From Anoxybacillus ayderensis (lineage in GTDB: Bacteria > Bacillota > Bacilli > Bacillales > Anoxybacillaceae), in assembly GCF_000833605.1 (NCBI RefSeq), contig NZ_JXTG01000007.1:36575-100574 (forward strand): 64,000 bases of DNA, in the 5' to 3' direction. The translations under genes were made by a program, and so were the position numbers. The notes beneath the pieces were generated by a model. The model was not told where the DNA came from. It did no database searches and saw only the letters and a list, made by a program, of their open reading frames with translations. Positions within the stretch are counted from its first letter, which is position 1. Each line of letters begins with the position of its first letter. This document shows, in pieces, positions 28,993 to 37,535 of the stretch.

Positions 28993-29952
28993 CATGCGTT
29001 CTTGTCGTTCCCACTGTTTTAAGTAAGGATATGGGTCAAACGACCATTCCGTATAGCCGTTATCTTTATACATGCCGTAGTGAAGATGGGGTGGAAATTT
29101 CCCCGATGTGCCAGGTGGTCCGTAACCAGAACTTCCGACTGAACCGATCAACATGCCGGGCTCTACAATCGTTCCTTCCTCTAAGCCGTTAGCAAATCCG
29201 TTTAAGTGTGCAAAATAATGGTACGTATTGTTTATATCACGAATGCCGATGCGCCACCCTCCGTATTTGTTCCACCCTTTTAATTCAACGATGCCGTAAC
29301 ATGTTGAGCGAACAGGAGTACCATAATGTGCAAAAATGTCTGTTCCTTCATGAATACGTCTTCCGCCCCATCCGCGTGCATCTCCCCACGTACTGCGATA
29401 ACTATATTCAAATCGTCTTGGAATTGGAAAAGCGTATTGATCGAGTTGTAGCGTCCCAAAATGTTTATATAGCTTTACTTTTCCTAAAATGATATCGACA
29501 GTTTTGCTTCGCTCATAATAATCCCATAGCGCCATTTTAATATGCGTATGATCTGTGCCATATGACCGCAAAAAGCGGGCGAACGCAAATAATACATCCT
29601 CGTCGTTTGTTCGATCCGCAATACCATCACCATTTCCATCTATTCCTATGCCGCCAAATTGGCTAATTGTAAATGGGTTTTGATCTTCTTTATTTTGATT
29701 GAGTGGTCCAGCCCATCGTTCAGGGGGAATGTAAATGCCGATGACTCCAGTTGGTTTTGGTAAATCGCGACGCGCTTGGCGAATGCTCCGCTCATATTGA
29801 TCAACGGCTGCGAAGTAGTACCACGGAATGAGCGAGATGGCTTCTGCTTTTTTATAAAGTTCCATTCGTTGATCATACAAATCATTTGGTGCAGCAGCGA
29901 ATGACTGGAACGGAATGAAAAGAAAAATGATTATGCACCATAATGTTTTCAC
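28981..29952 (-). CDS. lytH: M23 family L-Ala-D-Glu endopeptidase LytH
   Basis: The 323-residue protein has a signal peptide (about 1-20, ending SFAAAP) and a C-terminal M23 (LytM-type) zinc peptidase domain. The metal-site motifs are RIHEGTDIF (HxxxD) and PHLHYGMY (HxH). B. subtilis LytH (YunA) trims spore cortex peptidoglycan to leave single L-Ala side chains and is made in the mother cell. The length and position next to yunB agree. The NSS operon separates it from yunB here. Confidence 0.9.
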   Translation of the reverse strand: MKTLWCIIIFLFIPFQSFAAAPNDLYDQRMELYKKAEAISLIPWYYFAAVDQYERSIRQARRDLPKPTGVIGIYIPPERWAGPLNQNKEDQNPFTISQFGGIGIDGNGDGIADRTNDEDVLFAFARFLRSYGTDHTHIKMALWDYYERSKTVDIILGKVKLYKHFGTLQLDQYAFPIPRRFEYSYRSTWGDARGWGGRRIHEGTDIFAHYGTPVRSTCYGIVELKGWNKYGGWRIGIRDINNTYHYFAHLNGFANGLEEGTIVEPGMLIGSVGSSGYGPPGTSGKFPPHLHYGMYKDNGYTEWSFDPYPYLKQWERQERMKKR

Positions 29953-30043
29953 GCATCCTTTCTCCTTTCTCCGATGTTCATATCATTAGTTTGAGGTAAT
30001 CGACTGTTTTCATAAATAAAAAATGTTGGAAAAACAAACTGTT

Positions 30044-30072
30044 TTGTATTGTAAGGCGATAACTCGTATAAT
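30044..30072 (+). promoter_or_regulatory. Sigma-A promoter of lipA
   Basis: TTGTAT at 30044-30049 and TATAAT at 30067-30072 are separated by 17 bases, 33 bases upstream of the lipA start. Confidence 0.7.
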
Positions 30073-30104
30073 GGGTAATGTACATTAACGAGTGGAGCGT
30101 GAAA

Positions 30105-30992
30105 ATGATGTCAACAAAAGAACAGCACCTTCGCAAACCAGAGTGGTTAAAAATAAAGTTAAATACGAATGAACATTATACAGGCTTGAAAAAAATGATG
30201 CGCGAAAAACAATTGCATACGGTGTGCGAAGAAGCGCGTTGTCCAAATATTCATGAATGTTGGGCCGTTCGTCGCACAGCGACGTTTATGATTTTAGGCG
30301 ATGTATGTACGCGCGCTTGCCGTTTTTGCGCTGTGAAAACAGGATTGCCAACGGAGCTAGATTGGCAAGAACCAGAGCGTGTTGCTGAATCCGTTCGTTT
30401 AATGAATTTAAAACATGTTGTTGTGACTGCTGTTGCGCGTGATGATTTAAAAGATGGGGGTGCAGCTGTATTTGCTGAAACGGTACGTGCCATCCGGCGG
30501 AAAAATCCGTTGACGACGATTGAAGTATTGCCGTCTGATATGGGTGGTGTATATGAAAACTTAAAAACGTTAATGGACGCTCGTCCTGACATTTTAAATC
30601 ATAATATTGAAACAGTTCGTCGCCTCACTCCGCGCGTTCGCGCGCGCGCAACGTATGAACGTTCACTTGAATTTTTGCGCCGTGCGAAAGAAATGCAACC
30701 GAATATTCCTACAAAATCAAGCTTAATGGTCGGGCTTGGTGAAACAAAAGAAGAAATTTTAGAAGCAATGGAGGATTTACGGGCAGTCGGAGTGAATATT
30801 TTGACGATCGGGCAATATTTACAACCGACAAAAAAACATTTGAAGGTGGAGAAATATTACCATCCTCATGAGTTCATGGAGTTAAAAGAAATTGCGTTAG
30901 CGAAAGGATTTAGTCATTGTGAGTCTGGTCCGCTCGTTCGCTCTTCTTATCATGCTGATGAGCAAGTACAATCGGCAAAAGCGAATGAGTAA
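30105..30992 (+). CDS. lipA: Lipoyl synthase LipA
   Basis: The 295-residue radical SAM enzyme inserts two sulfurs into octanoyl chains, in Bacillus on GcvH. Both Fe-S clusters are readable: the auxiliary-cluster cysteines 41, 46 and 52 ([12 protein letters not shown]) and the radical SAM CxxxCxxC at 68, 72 and 75 (CTRACRFC). The family-typical C-terminal serine ligand region [11 protein letters not shown] is present. The start is ATG 30105 or 30108 after GGAG. It is monocistronic with its own promoter and terminator. Confidence 0.97.
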   Translation: MMSTKEQHLRKPEWLKIKLNTNEHYTGLKKMMREKQLHTVCEEARCPNIHECWAVRRTATFMILGDVCTRACRFCAVKTGLPTELDWQEPERVAESVRLMNLKHVVVTAVARDDLKDGGAAVFAETVRAIRRKNPLTTIEVLPSDMGGVYENLKTLMDARPDILNHNIETVRRLTPRVRARATYERSLEFLRRAKEMQPNIPTKSSLMVGLGETKEEILEAMEDLRAVGVNILTIGQYLQPTKKHLKVEKYYHPHEFMELKEIALAKGFSHCESGPLVRSSYHADEQVQSAKANE

Positions 30993-31002
30993 ACATATCA
31001 TT

Positions 31003-31040
31003 AAGGATGTCCCTTTTATGTATGTGGGACATCCTTTTTT
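31003..31040. terminator. Terminator between lipA and yutC
   Basis: AAGGATGTCCC and GGGACATCCTT form an 11-base stem followed by six T residues. Confidence 0.85.
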
Positions 31041-31041
31041 G

Positions 31042-31674
31042 TTATTGCATCATGTTCATTTCTTCGCGTTGCACACCGTTTTCATTTTCTCCGCTGCTCA
31101 CTTTTCTACCTTGTGGTGACTTGAGCATTTCTTTAATCGTTTGTTGTAAAACTTGATCGACATTTTGACTATTTGCATCTAAACGGCCGAATCGCTCAAT
31201 ATCTTGAAACATGCGCGGATTGTCTGAAACGTATACGTGATAATAACGTGGAACGACAGAAATAGCTGTTTTTTTCACTTGATCGGCTGTTTCAAACCGA
31301 TTTGTACTGTCTGTTTTGTAAACGACAAACACTGCATCGTCTGTGACAAGCGTCCCAACATCATAAACGTTCGGAAGTTGGGTGCACAGTTTGCTAATTA
31401 AATCCGCGACATTTTCGCGATTTAATACAGGTATTGTCGCATACTGTGTTGTATCACCCGGAATTGGGCTTTTTTGATGTCTTACGTAACCGAAATTTGT
31501 TAATCTCGAATCCATTCCGTTTCGGACACCATGTTCGTTATATAAATCGTTTCGTGAACGAACGTTGATCGTTGTTCCGCTTTTTTCATACAAAGATGTG
31601 GATTCGTTCATTCCTGCGCATCCAGATAATAAAGCGATTGTACTAATCCCTGTCAGTAACCATGTATTCCGCAA
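31042..31674 (-). CDS. yutC: YhcN/YlaJ-family sporulation lipoprotein YutC
   Basis: The 210-residue protein has a lipoprotein signal with lipobox LLSGC (Cys near residue 19). It then shows the YhcN/YlaJ pattern with NRENVADLISKLCTQLPNVYDVGTLVTDDAVFVVY and ISVVPRYYHVYVSDNP. Members are found in spore membranes and influence germination or outgrowth. A TTG at 31674 is taken as start because GGGGGG lies upstream and the signal peptide begins there. The gene is divergent from yutD, as in B. subtilis. Confidence 0.85.
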   Translation of the reverse strand: MRNTWLLTGISTIALLSGCAGMNESTSLYEKSGTTINVRSRNDLYNEHGVRNGMDSRLTNFGYVRHQKSPIPGDTTQYATIPVLNRENVADLISKLCTQLPNVYDVGTLVTDDAVFVVYKTDSTNRFETADQVKKTAISVVPRYYHVYVSDNPRMFQDIERFGRLDANSQNVDQVLQQTIKEMLKSPQGRKVSSGENENGVQREEMNMMQ

Positions 31675-31785
31675 AACAACCCCCCCTTCTTTTTTATTAT
31701 TCGTTTTATTCAAAGCGTTATAATGGTGATTGCTTGGGAGAAAGACATGTTTTATGATAGAAATGGAAAGAAGAGGTGAGGGCAT

Positions 31786-32061
31786 ATGATTTGTATTCAT
31801 AATACATGTTACGAGCTTATAGAAAATGTGCGCAACGGCTTTAACGAAGAAGCGTTTCGTGCGCGCTATACGGATATTTTAAATAAATATGATTACATTG
31901 TTGGCGATTGGGGATATAATCAGCTTCGCCTTCGTGGCTTTTTTGATGACCATAACCAAAAAGCGACATATGATACGAAAATAAGTACATTATCTGAATA
32001 TTTGTTTGAATATTGCAATTTTGGTTGCGCTTATTTTGTGTTACGTAAAGTGAAAAAATAG
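31786..32061 (+). CDS. yutD: YutD family protein (DUF1027)
   Basis: The 91-residue protein contains the family hallmarks NGFNEEAFRARYTDILNKYDYIVGDWGYNQLRLRGFF and YLFEYCNFGCAYFVLRK. The function is unknown. The ribosome binding site is AGAGGTGAGGG. It is followed by a hairpin terminator. Confidence 0.88.
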   Translation: MICIHNTCYELIENVRNGFNEEAFRARYTDILNKYDYIVGDWGYNQLRLRGFFDDHNQKATYDTKISTLSEYLFEYCNFGCAYFVLRKVKK

Positions 32062-32084
32062 GTCAGAACGTCTGACCTATTTTT
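32055..32084. terminator. Bidirectional terminator after yutD
   Basis: AAATAGGTCAGA and TCTGACCTATTT form a stem around ACG with A/T-rich flanks. Confidence 0.85.
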
Positions 32085-32356
32085 CATGAGTACGGTTGTT
32101 GGTCATTTTCGCTCGGATCATCGTGAACGGGATGTGCGCCTGGATCTTGGCGCGGAATGTTTTGGTGAAGCGATTTATACTCGTAATTGAATGCGCTGTA
32201 ATATCGCTGCCCTTTTCGCCATGGGGTACTTTTATTTTGAACGGGTTCATGTTCGCCGCGTGGGGAACCGTATGGACCTTCGGGCAACGTTTCTGGTACG
32301 AGAAAATTTTTCATCGCTTCCACAGTTGAAAAATCATGATACGTTTCATCGGTCAT
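32084..32356 (-). CDS. Conserved small acidic cytosolic protein, unknown function
   Basis: The 90-residue protein has no membrane segment or enzyme motif. It contains PEGPYGSPRGE, STPWRKGQRYYSAFNYEYKSLHQNIPRQDPGAHPVHDDP, a Pro/Gly-rich pattern that I recognise only as a conserved Bacillaceae hypothetical. The ribosome binding site is GGAAG. It is followed on the minus strand by the yutD terminator. Confidence 0.7.
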   Translation of the reverse strand: MTDETYHDFSTVEAMKNFLVPETLPEGPYGSPRGEHEPVQNKSTPWRKGQRYYSAFNYEYKSLHQNIPRQDPGAHPVHDDPSENDQQPYS

Positions 32357-32393
32357 GTGAATTCTTCCTTTCGTTTTTTACATAGCGTACCAC

Positions 32394-32660
32394 TTAACCG
32401 ACGATTTCATGTAAAAAGCTTCGCAACTCGTTTGCATCTTCTTCATTTAAGTGATATATGTGTTCAATATACCCAGGCTGTTGCAAGTCATCTGAACCGA
32501 TAATCGCATATCGATTGCTTTGTAAATCGAGTACGAGCGCTTTGCCATAAAAACGGTCTGTTTGGACGATCGCTAAATCAAACCGTTTATTTTTGCCAGT
32601 GAAGCTAACAAATCGAGTTTTTGTATCTACTGTATCGTCATATAAAAAGAAACGTTCCAT
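32394..32660 (-). CDS. DUF3055 / SAV0927-like protein
   Basis: The 88-residue protein reads MERFFLYDDTVDTKTRFVSF, followed by RFDLAIVQTDRFYGKALVLDLQS and YIEHIYHLNEEDANELRSFL, which fits the DUF3055 family of Bacillales. ATG 32660 is chosen because GGAGGG ends seven bases upstream; the longer reading begins inside that site. The function is unknown. Confidence 0.7.
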   Translation of the reverse strand: MERFFLYDDTVDTKTRFVSFTGKNKRFDLAIVQTDRFYGKALVLDLQSNRYAIIGSDDLQQPGYIEHIYHLNEEDANELRSFLHEIVG

Positions 32661-32775
32661 ATTGTATCCCTCCATATCGTGTATCGTTGCTTCTTCATCT
32701 TAACAAATTTCTGTTAGCTGTGTAAAAGAAAGCGCTATGCTACAATAAAATAAAAAACAGAAAGGAAGATGAATG

Positions 32776-33216
32776 ATGTATTTTGTTGATCGTCAAAAAA
32801 TCGAAAAAACATTGAAATATATGGAGGAAGTTGTCTCCTATGTCCAACAACCGTTTCATACGCCAATTGAGAAGCTAGCGCTTGAACGGATCGGGCATGT
32901 CATTATTGAATCAATCATTGACGTTGGAAATGCGATGATTGACGGCTTTATTATGCGCGATCCCGGAAGTTACGAGGACATTATTGACATTCTAGTCGAT
33001 GAACGTGTTCTTTCGGATGAAGATGGAGAGGCATTAAAACAAATCATTCATTTTCGTAAAAAGCTTGTTCAACAATACATCGACGTACCACATGACGAAT
33101 TATTGAACGCATTGCAAAACTATCGCCATGTTCTTCAATCTTTTCCAACTGCTATTCGCACGTATTTACATCATGAACTTGGGCCTGTGTCCGCTTTTTT
33201 AAATGAAAATGTTTAA
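32776..33216 (+). CDS. yutE: DUF86/HepT-like protein YutE
   Basis: The 146-residue helical protein belongs to the DUF86 family, whose HepT members are RNase-type toxins in HEPN-MNT systems. The HepT active motif RxxxxHxY appears here as RKKLVQQY (94-101), with Gln in place of the catalytic His, and there is no adjacent MNT nucleotidyltransferase. It is therefore probably a domesticated, non-toxic relative. ATG 32773 is an alternative start. An extended -10 TGCTACAAT lies upstream. Confidence 0.82.
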   Translation: MYFVDRQKIEKTLKYMEEVVSYVQQPFHTPIEKLALERIGHVIIESIIDVGNAMIDGFIMRDPGSYEDIIDILVDERVLSDEDGEALKQIIHFRKKLVQQYIDVPHDELLNALQNYRHVLQSFPTAIRTYLHHELGPVSAFLNENV

Positions 33217-33266
33217 AAATTGTGTGTATAGGGAAAATCGTATAAAATGGAAGAGGGTGAAACGTG

Positions 33267-33899
33267 ATGCGAAAAAAAACCTCTTCCACGAAAGAGCAAA
33301 TTTTAAAAATGCTAAAAGTGCAAAAGCGGCTAACAGTCGGTGAAATGGCGGAGCAACTACAAATTACGGAGATGGCTGTCCGCCGTCATTTAAGCGCGTT
33401 AGAGCGCGAAGAACTTGTTGAATCGACGCTTGTTCGTCAACCGATGGGAAGGCCGACAAATGTGTATCAATTAAGTGTAAAAGGACATCAACGTTTTCCG
33501 CGCCACTATCAGCAAACGATGCTCGATTTTTTAGCTGATTTAGAACGGATGGGCGGAAAGCAAATGGTAGCCGAGCTGTTTCAAAATCGGCAAGAACGGA
33601 TGAAAAAGCTGTATGAACGACAATTTGGCGATAAATCGTTTGATGAAAAGATCAAAGAGCTTGTTGCGGTGCAAAACGAGCATGGGTATATGTCGGAATT
33701 AGTACAACACGACGATGATTCGTTTGAGTTAGTTGAACATAACTGCCCGATTGCAGAAGTAGCTCAAGCGTATCCGATTGCTTGTGAATGTGAGCGACAG
33801 TTGTTTGAAACGCTCATTCATGAAGCTGAAATTGTTCCGAAAACGTGTTTAGCTGACGGTGATGATGCGTGTCGCTACCATATTAAGCGAAAAAAATGA
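33267..33899 (+). CDS. sufR: SufR-like winged-helix transcription regulator with Fe-S-type cysteines
   Basis: The 210-residue protein has an N-terminal DeoR/ArsR-type winged helix (LTVGEMAEQLQITEMAVRRHLSALEREELVE, about 22-52). Its C-terminal region contains Cys160, 173, 175, 194 and 202. Cys160 and Cys173 form the CX12C motif known from SufR, which binds an Fe-S cluster and represses suf genes. The sufCDSUB operon is 10 kb upstream in the same window. ATG 33267 follows AGAGGGTGA at seven bases. Target and cluster binding are inferred. Confidence 0.75.
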   Translation: MRKKTSSTKEQILKMLKVQKRLTVGEMAEQLQITEMAVRRHLSALEREELVESTLVRQPMGRPTNVYQLSVKGHQRFPRHYQQTMLDFLADLERMGGKQMVAELFQNRQERMKKLYERQFGDKSFDEKIKELVAVQNEHGYMSELVQHDDDSFELVEHNCPIAEVAQAYPIACECERQLFETLIHEAEIVPKTCLADGDDACRYHIKRKK

Positions 33900-33927
33900 A
33901 CAATCGTTGACATTCGTTGCGCTCTTT

Positions 33928-33956
33928 TTGACAAGTGTGGCTGTTTTGCGTTAAAG
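33928..33956 (+). promoter_or_regulatory. Probable promoter of yutF
   Basis: TTGACA at 33928-33933 and TTAAAG at 33951-33956 are separated by 17 bases; the -10 is weak. Confidence 0.5.
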
Positions 33957-33991
33957 TTTGAACGTGCAAGTTGTCAAAAGGAGTGGCAAAA

Positions 33992-34762
33992 GTGAAAACA
34001 TATAAAGGATATTTAATTGATTTAGACGGTACGATGTATCGTGGGACAGAACGAATTGAAGAAGCGTGCGCTTTTGTGCATCGCCTTCATGAAAAAGGCA
34101 TTCCGTATTTATTTGTAACAAACAATTCTTCCCGCACGCCGGAACAAGTGGCAGAAAAGTTGCGGAAATTTGGTATCCCTGCAACGAAAGAGCAAGTATT
34201 TACAACAAGTCAAGCAACGGCAAATTACATTTATGAAAAGAAGCCGAACGCCTCTGTTTATGTGATTGGAGAAGACGGTATTCGTCGTGCGCTTGAAGAA
34301 AAAGGATTTACATTTGCAAATGAAGATGCGGAAGTCGTTGTGATGGGGATTGATCGTAGCATTAATTACGAAAAATTAGCGATTGCTTGTTTAGCTGTTC
34401 GCAATGGGGCGCTGTTTATTTCGACAAACGGGGACATTGCGATTCCTACGGAGCGCGGACTTTTACCAGGAAACGGGTCGCTTACATCTGTCGTTGCTGT
34501 GTCGACACAAACGAAGCCGATTTTTATCGGTAAGCCAGAAAAAATTATTATGGAGCAAGCGCTTGAAGTGCTTCGTGTTCCAAAAGAAGAAACGTTAATG
34601 ATCGGGGATAACTATGATACCGATATTATGGCCGGAATGAATGCAGGGATCGATACACTTCTCGTTCATACAGGAGTGACGACGAAAGAAATGTTGCAAA
34701 CGTATGATCGACAACCGACGTATGTCGTTGATTCGTTAAAAGAATGGATCGAACGCATATAA
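33992..34762 (+). CDS. yutF: NagD-type HAD phosphatase YutF
   Basis: The 256-residue protein has the HAD motifs DLDGTMYRG near the N-terminus (nucleophile and acid Asp), VTNNSSRT and MIGDNYDTDIMAG. A C2-type cap lies between, as in NagD and p-nitrophenylphosphatase relatives. The physiological substrate is not known. GTG 33992 is preferred because AAAGGAG lies eight bases upstream. A strong terminator follows. Confidence 0.9.
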   Translation: MKTYKGYLIDLDGTMYRGTERIEEACAFVHRLHEKGIPYLFVTNNSSRTPEQVAEKLRKFGIPATKEQVFTTSQATANYIYEKKPNASVYVIGEDGIRRALEEKGFTFANEDAEVVVMGIDRSINYEKLAIACLAVRNGALFISTNGDIAIPTERGLLPGNGSLTSVVAVSTQTKPIFIGKPEKIIMEQALEVLRVPKEETLMIGDNYDTDIMAGMNAGIDTLLVHTGVTTKEMLQTYDRQPTYVVDSLKEWIERI

Positions 34763-34788
34763 AAAGGTGCCTAGTTGGGCACCTTTTA
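34761..34788. terminator. Bidirectional terminator between yutF and yutG
   Basis: AAAAGGTGCC and GGCACCTTTT form a stem around TAGTTG. Confidence 0.85.
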
Positions 34789-34792
34789 ACAT

Positions 34793-35290
34793 TTATTCGA
34801 CATGGGCAGCGCGATGTGCTAGACGGCTTGAAGCAGCAGCAGCGATCGCTCCAACGATATCATCTAAAAATGTGTGGCATTGACCAGATGATTTATCATT
34901 TAATTGATGTAAAATGCCCGGTTTTTGTTTATCGATATATCCGTAGTTCGTAAAACCGATAGAACCGTATACGTTGACGATCGAAAGAGCTAAAATCTCA
35001 TCTACCCCATATAATCCTTCGTCTTTTGCGATAAATGATTGGAGAGGCTCTTGTAGTAAACCCTTCTCTGCTAAAATATCGAGCTGAATGCCGGTAAATA
35101 GTGCGTTTTGTACTTCACGTTTAGCGATCACGCGATTCACGTTATGAATACATTCGTCCATTTGTAAGTCTGGATGATATTTGGATTGTAAATAATAAAC
35201 GAGTTCAGCAATATGTTCGATTGTTACCCCGCGATCAGCGAGCCATTGTCGTGCGACTTGTTCCATTTTTCCTATTTTCTTTTCCTCCAT
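34793..35290 (-). CDS. yutG: PgpA-like protein YutG
   Basis: The 165-residue protein belongs to the phosphatidylglycerophosphatase A family. Typical stretches are DEILALSIVNVYGSIGFTNYGYIDKQKPG and the CHTFLDDIVGAIAAAASSRLAH region with the conserved acidic pair. The enzyme family removes the phosphate from phosphatidylglycerophosphate, although YutG lacks clear transmembrane helices and may act on another substrate. AGGTGA precedes the start by six bases. Confidence 0.82.
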   Translation of the reverse strand: MEEKKIGKMEQVARQWLADRGVTIEHIAELVYYLQSKYHPDLQMDECIHNVNRVIAKREVQNALFTGIQLDILAEKGLLQEPLQSFIAKDEGLYGVDEILALSIVNVYGSIGFTNYGYIDKQKPGILHQLNDKSSGQCHTFLDDIVGAIAAAASSRLAHRAAHVE

Positions 35291-35423
35291 CCAACTTCAC
35301 CTATTTCGTTTTTTATTTTTTACAATGTATGTGACTTTTTTATGAAACGTGCGTTCATTTCCTCTCTCTTATGAAGTTTATACGTATTTTTGAAACATAT
35401 ACATAAGGGGAGGAGGGATGTGT

Positions 35424-36362
35424 ATGGATTATTATTTTCGAGTTGATCATATGGAGCAAATAGGTGATCGTTTTTTCGTTCGAAGTGGAAATGACATATA
35501 TGTTGCGGTACCGACGAATGAGAAAGAAAGCGACATTCAGCAGTTATATTACATGGCAATGTATATGCGAACACAAGGTGACGAAACGATTGCCACGTTG
35601 CTTCCAACGAGGACAGGGCGTTTTGTTGGCATGTTACAAGGAATGCAAGTGAGTGTGTGGAAAGTGGAAAACCGAATGAAAACAGGAGATATCGCGCAAC
35701 AACTCGCATTATTTCATCAGCGTGGGCGCACATATCCGTATGATGTTTGCGCCCGAAGCCGATTTGGCAAATGGGGAGAACTATGGGGACAACGAATCGA
35801 TCAATTAGAACATTTTTGGCAATTACAAGCGAGGTCTTCCGAAAAAAATGAGGTAGATGAACAATTTGTTGAGACATTTCCTTACTATTTAGGTGTTGCC
35901 GAAAATGCGGTTCAATATGTGATGGACACGCAATTAGATGAAGCTCCGATGCGCGGCGATATGCCGACGATTTGTCATGAACAATTTACGCCCGAAACAT
36001 GGCAAATGGGGAAAATACCAACGGATTGGGTGTTTGACCACGCAAGTCGCGATGTTGCGGAATGGATTCGAAAGCAGTGGTTAACGAAACAATCAGATGA
36101 AACGATTGTGCGTTTTTTACAAACGTATGAACATGTGCAATCGCTTAGCCGTTTTTCTTGGCGAATGATTTATGCCCGATTATTATTTCCGCTTCATTAT
36201 TTTCAGTCGATTGAAAACTACTATGGATCAGAAGGTGATATGCGACAACGCTATGCGCAACAATTACGACAAGTATTTGAAGAGACTGACGTATATGAAC
36301 AAAAACTTCGTCATTTTCATGATATAACTACTGTTTCTATTCCTCGTCTTGATTGGTTATAA
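35424..36362 (+). CDS. yutH: Spore coat-associated protein YutH
   Basis: The 312-residue protein is of the YutH/CotS group, which has a degenerate aminoglycoside-phosphotransferase-like kinase fold. Typical stretches are DIAQQLALFHQRG, and ICHEQFTPETWQMGKIPTDWVFDHASRDVAEWIR. It is deposited in the spore coat region in B. subtilis. ATG 35424 is chosen because GGAGGAGGG ends six bases upstream. CATATACATAAG just upstream could be part of a sigma-E -10, but this is weak. Confidence 0.85.
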   Translation: MDYYFRVDHMEQIGDRFFVRSGNDIYVAVPTNEKESDIQQLYYMAMYMRTQGDETIATLLPTRTGRFVGMLQGMQVSVWKVENRMKTGDIAQQLALFHQRGRTYPYDVCARSRFGKWGELWGQRIDQLEHFWQLQARSSEKNEVDEQFVETFPYYLGVAENAVQYVMDTQLDEAPMRGDMPTICHEQFTPETWQMGKIPTDWVFDHASRDVAEWIRKQWLTKQSDETIVRFLQTYEHVQSLSRFSWRMIYARLLFPLHYFQSIENYYGSEGDMRQRYAQQLRQVFEETDVYEQKLRHFHDITTVSIPRLDWL

Positions 36363-36409
36363 ATATGATACAATAAAGCGGATGACAATGTGCTAAAGGG
36401 GTCGAGGAT

Positions 36410-37381
36410 ATGGGAAGACCATATGTTTTCATTACAAGAAAACTACCAGATGATATCGTTGCGCCGTTATATGACAAATACGATGTAAACATGTGGCCGC
36501 ATGAGCATCTTGTTGTTCCGCGCGATGTGCTACTTCAAGAAGCAAGCCGAGCAGAAGCATTAATTACGATGTTGTCTGATCGCATTGATGAGGAGTTATT
36601 GAAACAAAGTCCGAAGCTTCGCGTCGTTGCGAATGTGGCCGTCGGTTACGACAATATTGACGTAGAGGCAGCGACAAAACGAGGGATCATTGTTTGCAAT
36701 ACGCCTGATGTATTGACAGAAACGACAGCGGATTTAACATTTGCTCTCCTGTTAGCAACGGCAAGAAGATTGATTGAAGCAGCCGAGTTTATAAAAGAAG
36801 GAAAATGGAAAAGTTGGAGTCCGCTTTTACTTGCAGGGACGGATGTTCACCATAAAACGATTGGAATTGTCGGTATGGGGAAAATCGGGCAAGCCGTTGC
36901 GCATCGGGCAAAAGGATTTCATATGCGCGTATTATACTATAATCGTTCACGAAATATGGAAGCCGAACGAACACTTGGTGCGATGTATTGTTCGTTTGAT
37001 GAGTTGCTTGAACAAGCGGACTTTGTCGTCTGTTTAGCTCCGTTAACGAATGAAACGTATCAATTGTTTAACCGCGAAGCATTTATGAAAATGAAGCGAT
37101 CAGCTATGTTTATTAACGCGGGACGCGGGGCAGTTGTGGACGAAGAGGCGTTATATGATGCGTTAATCAACCGACATATTGCTGGTGCGGGGCTAGATGT
37201 ATTTGCACAAGAGCCAATTCGTTCGGATCATCCGCTGTTACAATTGCCGAACGTTGTTGCTTTGCCGCATATCGGGAGTGCGACGAAAGAAACGCGGTAC
37301 GCGATGATGCAACTATGTTGTCGCAACGTAATAGCCGTGCTAGAAGGAAAGAAGCCTTATACACCTGTGCAGAGCCAATAG
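36410..37381 (+). CDS. gyaR: D-2-hydroxyacid dehydrogenase (glyoxylate/hydroxypyruvate reductase type)
   Basis: The 323-residue protein has the NAD(P)-binding Rossmann motif GMGKIGQAVAHRAKGF (about 155) and the catalytic Arg-Glu-His set in NAGRGAVVDEEAL, QEPIRSDHPLL and LPHIGSAT. Similarity is to glyoxylate/hydroxypyruvate reductases such as YvcT. It probably reduces glyoxylate or hydroxypyruvate. It lies between yutH and hom, where B. subtilis has no such gene. The stop codon lies in a terminator stem-loop. Confidence 0.85.
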   Translation: MGRPYVFITRKLPDDIVAPLYDKYDVNMWPHEHLVVPRDVLLQEASRAEALITMLSDRIDEELLKQSPKLRVVANVAVGYDNIDVEAATKRGIIVCNTPDVLTETTADLTFALLLATARRLIEAAEFIKEGKWKSWSPLLLAGTDVHHKTIGIVGMGKIGQAVAHRAKGFHMRVLYYNRSRNMEAERTLGAMYCSFDELLEQADFVVCLAPLTNETYQLFNREAFMKMKRSAMFINAGRGAVVDEEALYDALINRHIAGAGLDVFAQEPIRSDHPLLQLPNVVALPHIGSATKETRYAMMQLCCRNVIAVLEGKKPYTPVQSQ

Positions 37382-37393
37382 GCTCTTTTTTTA
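37371..37393 (+). terminator. Terminator of the 2-hydroxyacid dehydrogenase gene
   Basis: AGAGCC and GGCTCT form a stem around AATA, followed by T7 and an A/T-rich tract. The TAG stop is in the loop. Confidence 0.75.
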
Positions 37394-37454
37394 TTTTTTT
37401 AGAAAATTTTTAAACATAAAACGTTTTCATATGGTACGATAATGAAAATAAGGA

Positions 37455-37483
37455 TTGTAAAAGAAATGGAGATCCTCTATAAT
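37455..37483 (+). promoter_or_regulatory. Sigma-A promoter of hom-thrCB
   Basis: TTGTAA at 37455-37460 and TATAAT at 37478-37483 are separated by 17 bases. A 12/15 CodY-like match at 37394-37408 lies upstream, but it falls in the terminator T-run and is weak. Confidence 0.7.
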
Positions 37484-37535
37484 GTCTACTATATAAAAAC
37501 AAATGTTCATTACAGAAAAACAAGAGGTGGGGAAG

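Noticed and set aside
32776..33216. HEPN-MNT toxin-antitoxin system
   Set aside because: The catalytic His is replaced by Gln and no MNT nucleotidyltransferase is adjacent.
35320..35877. 185-residue open frame on the minus strand
   Set aside because: Antisense to yutH, which has a good RBS and family match; shadow.
37394..37408. CodY-like 12/15 match upstream of hom
   Set aside because: Falls in a terminator T-run, where such matches are expected by chance; kept only as a note.
37420..37440. Possible cre site around AAAACGTTTTCA upstream of hom
   Set aside because: Only half of the motif matches (left TG missing); likely chance in A/T-rich DNA.
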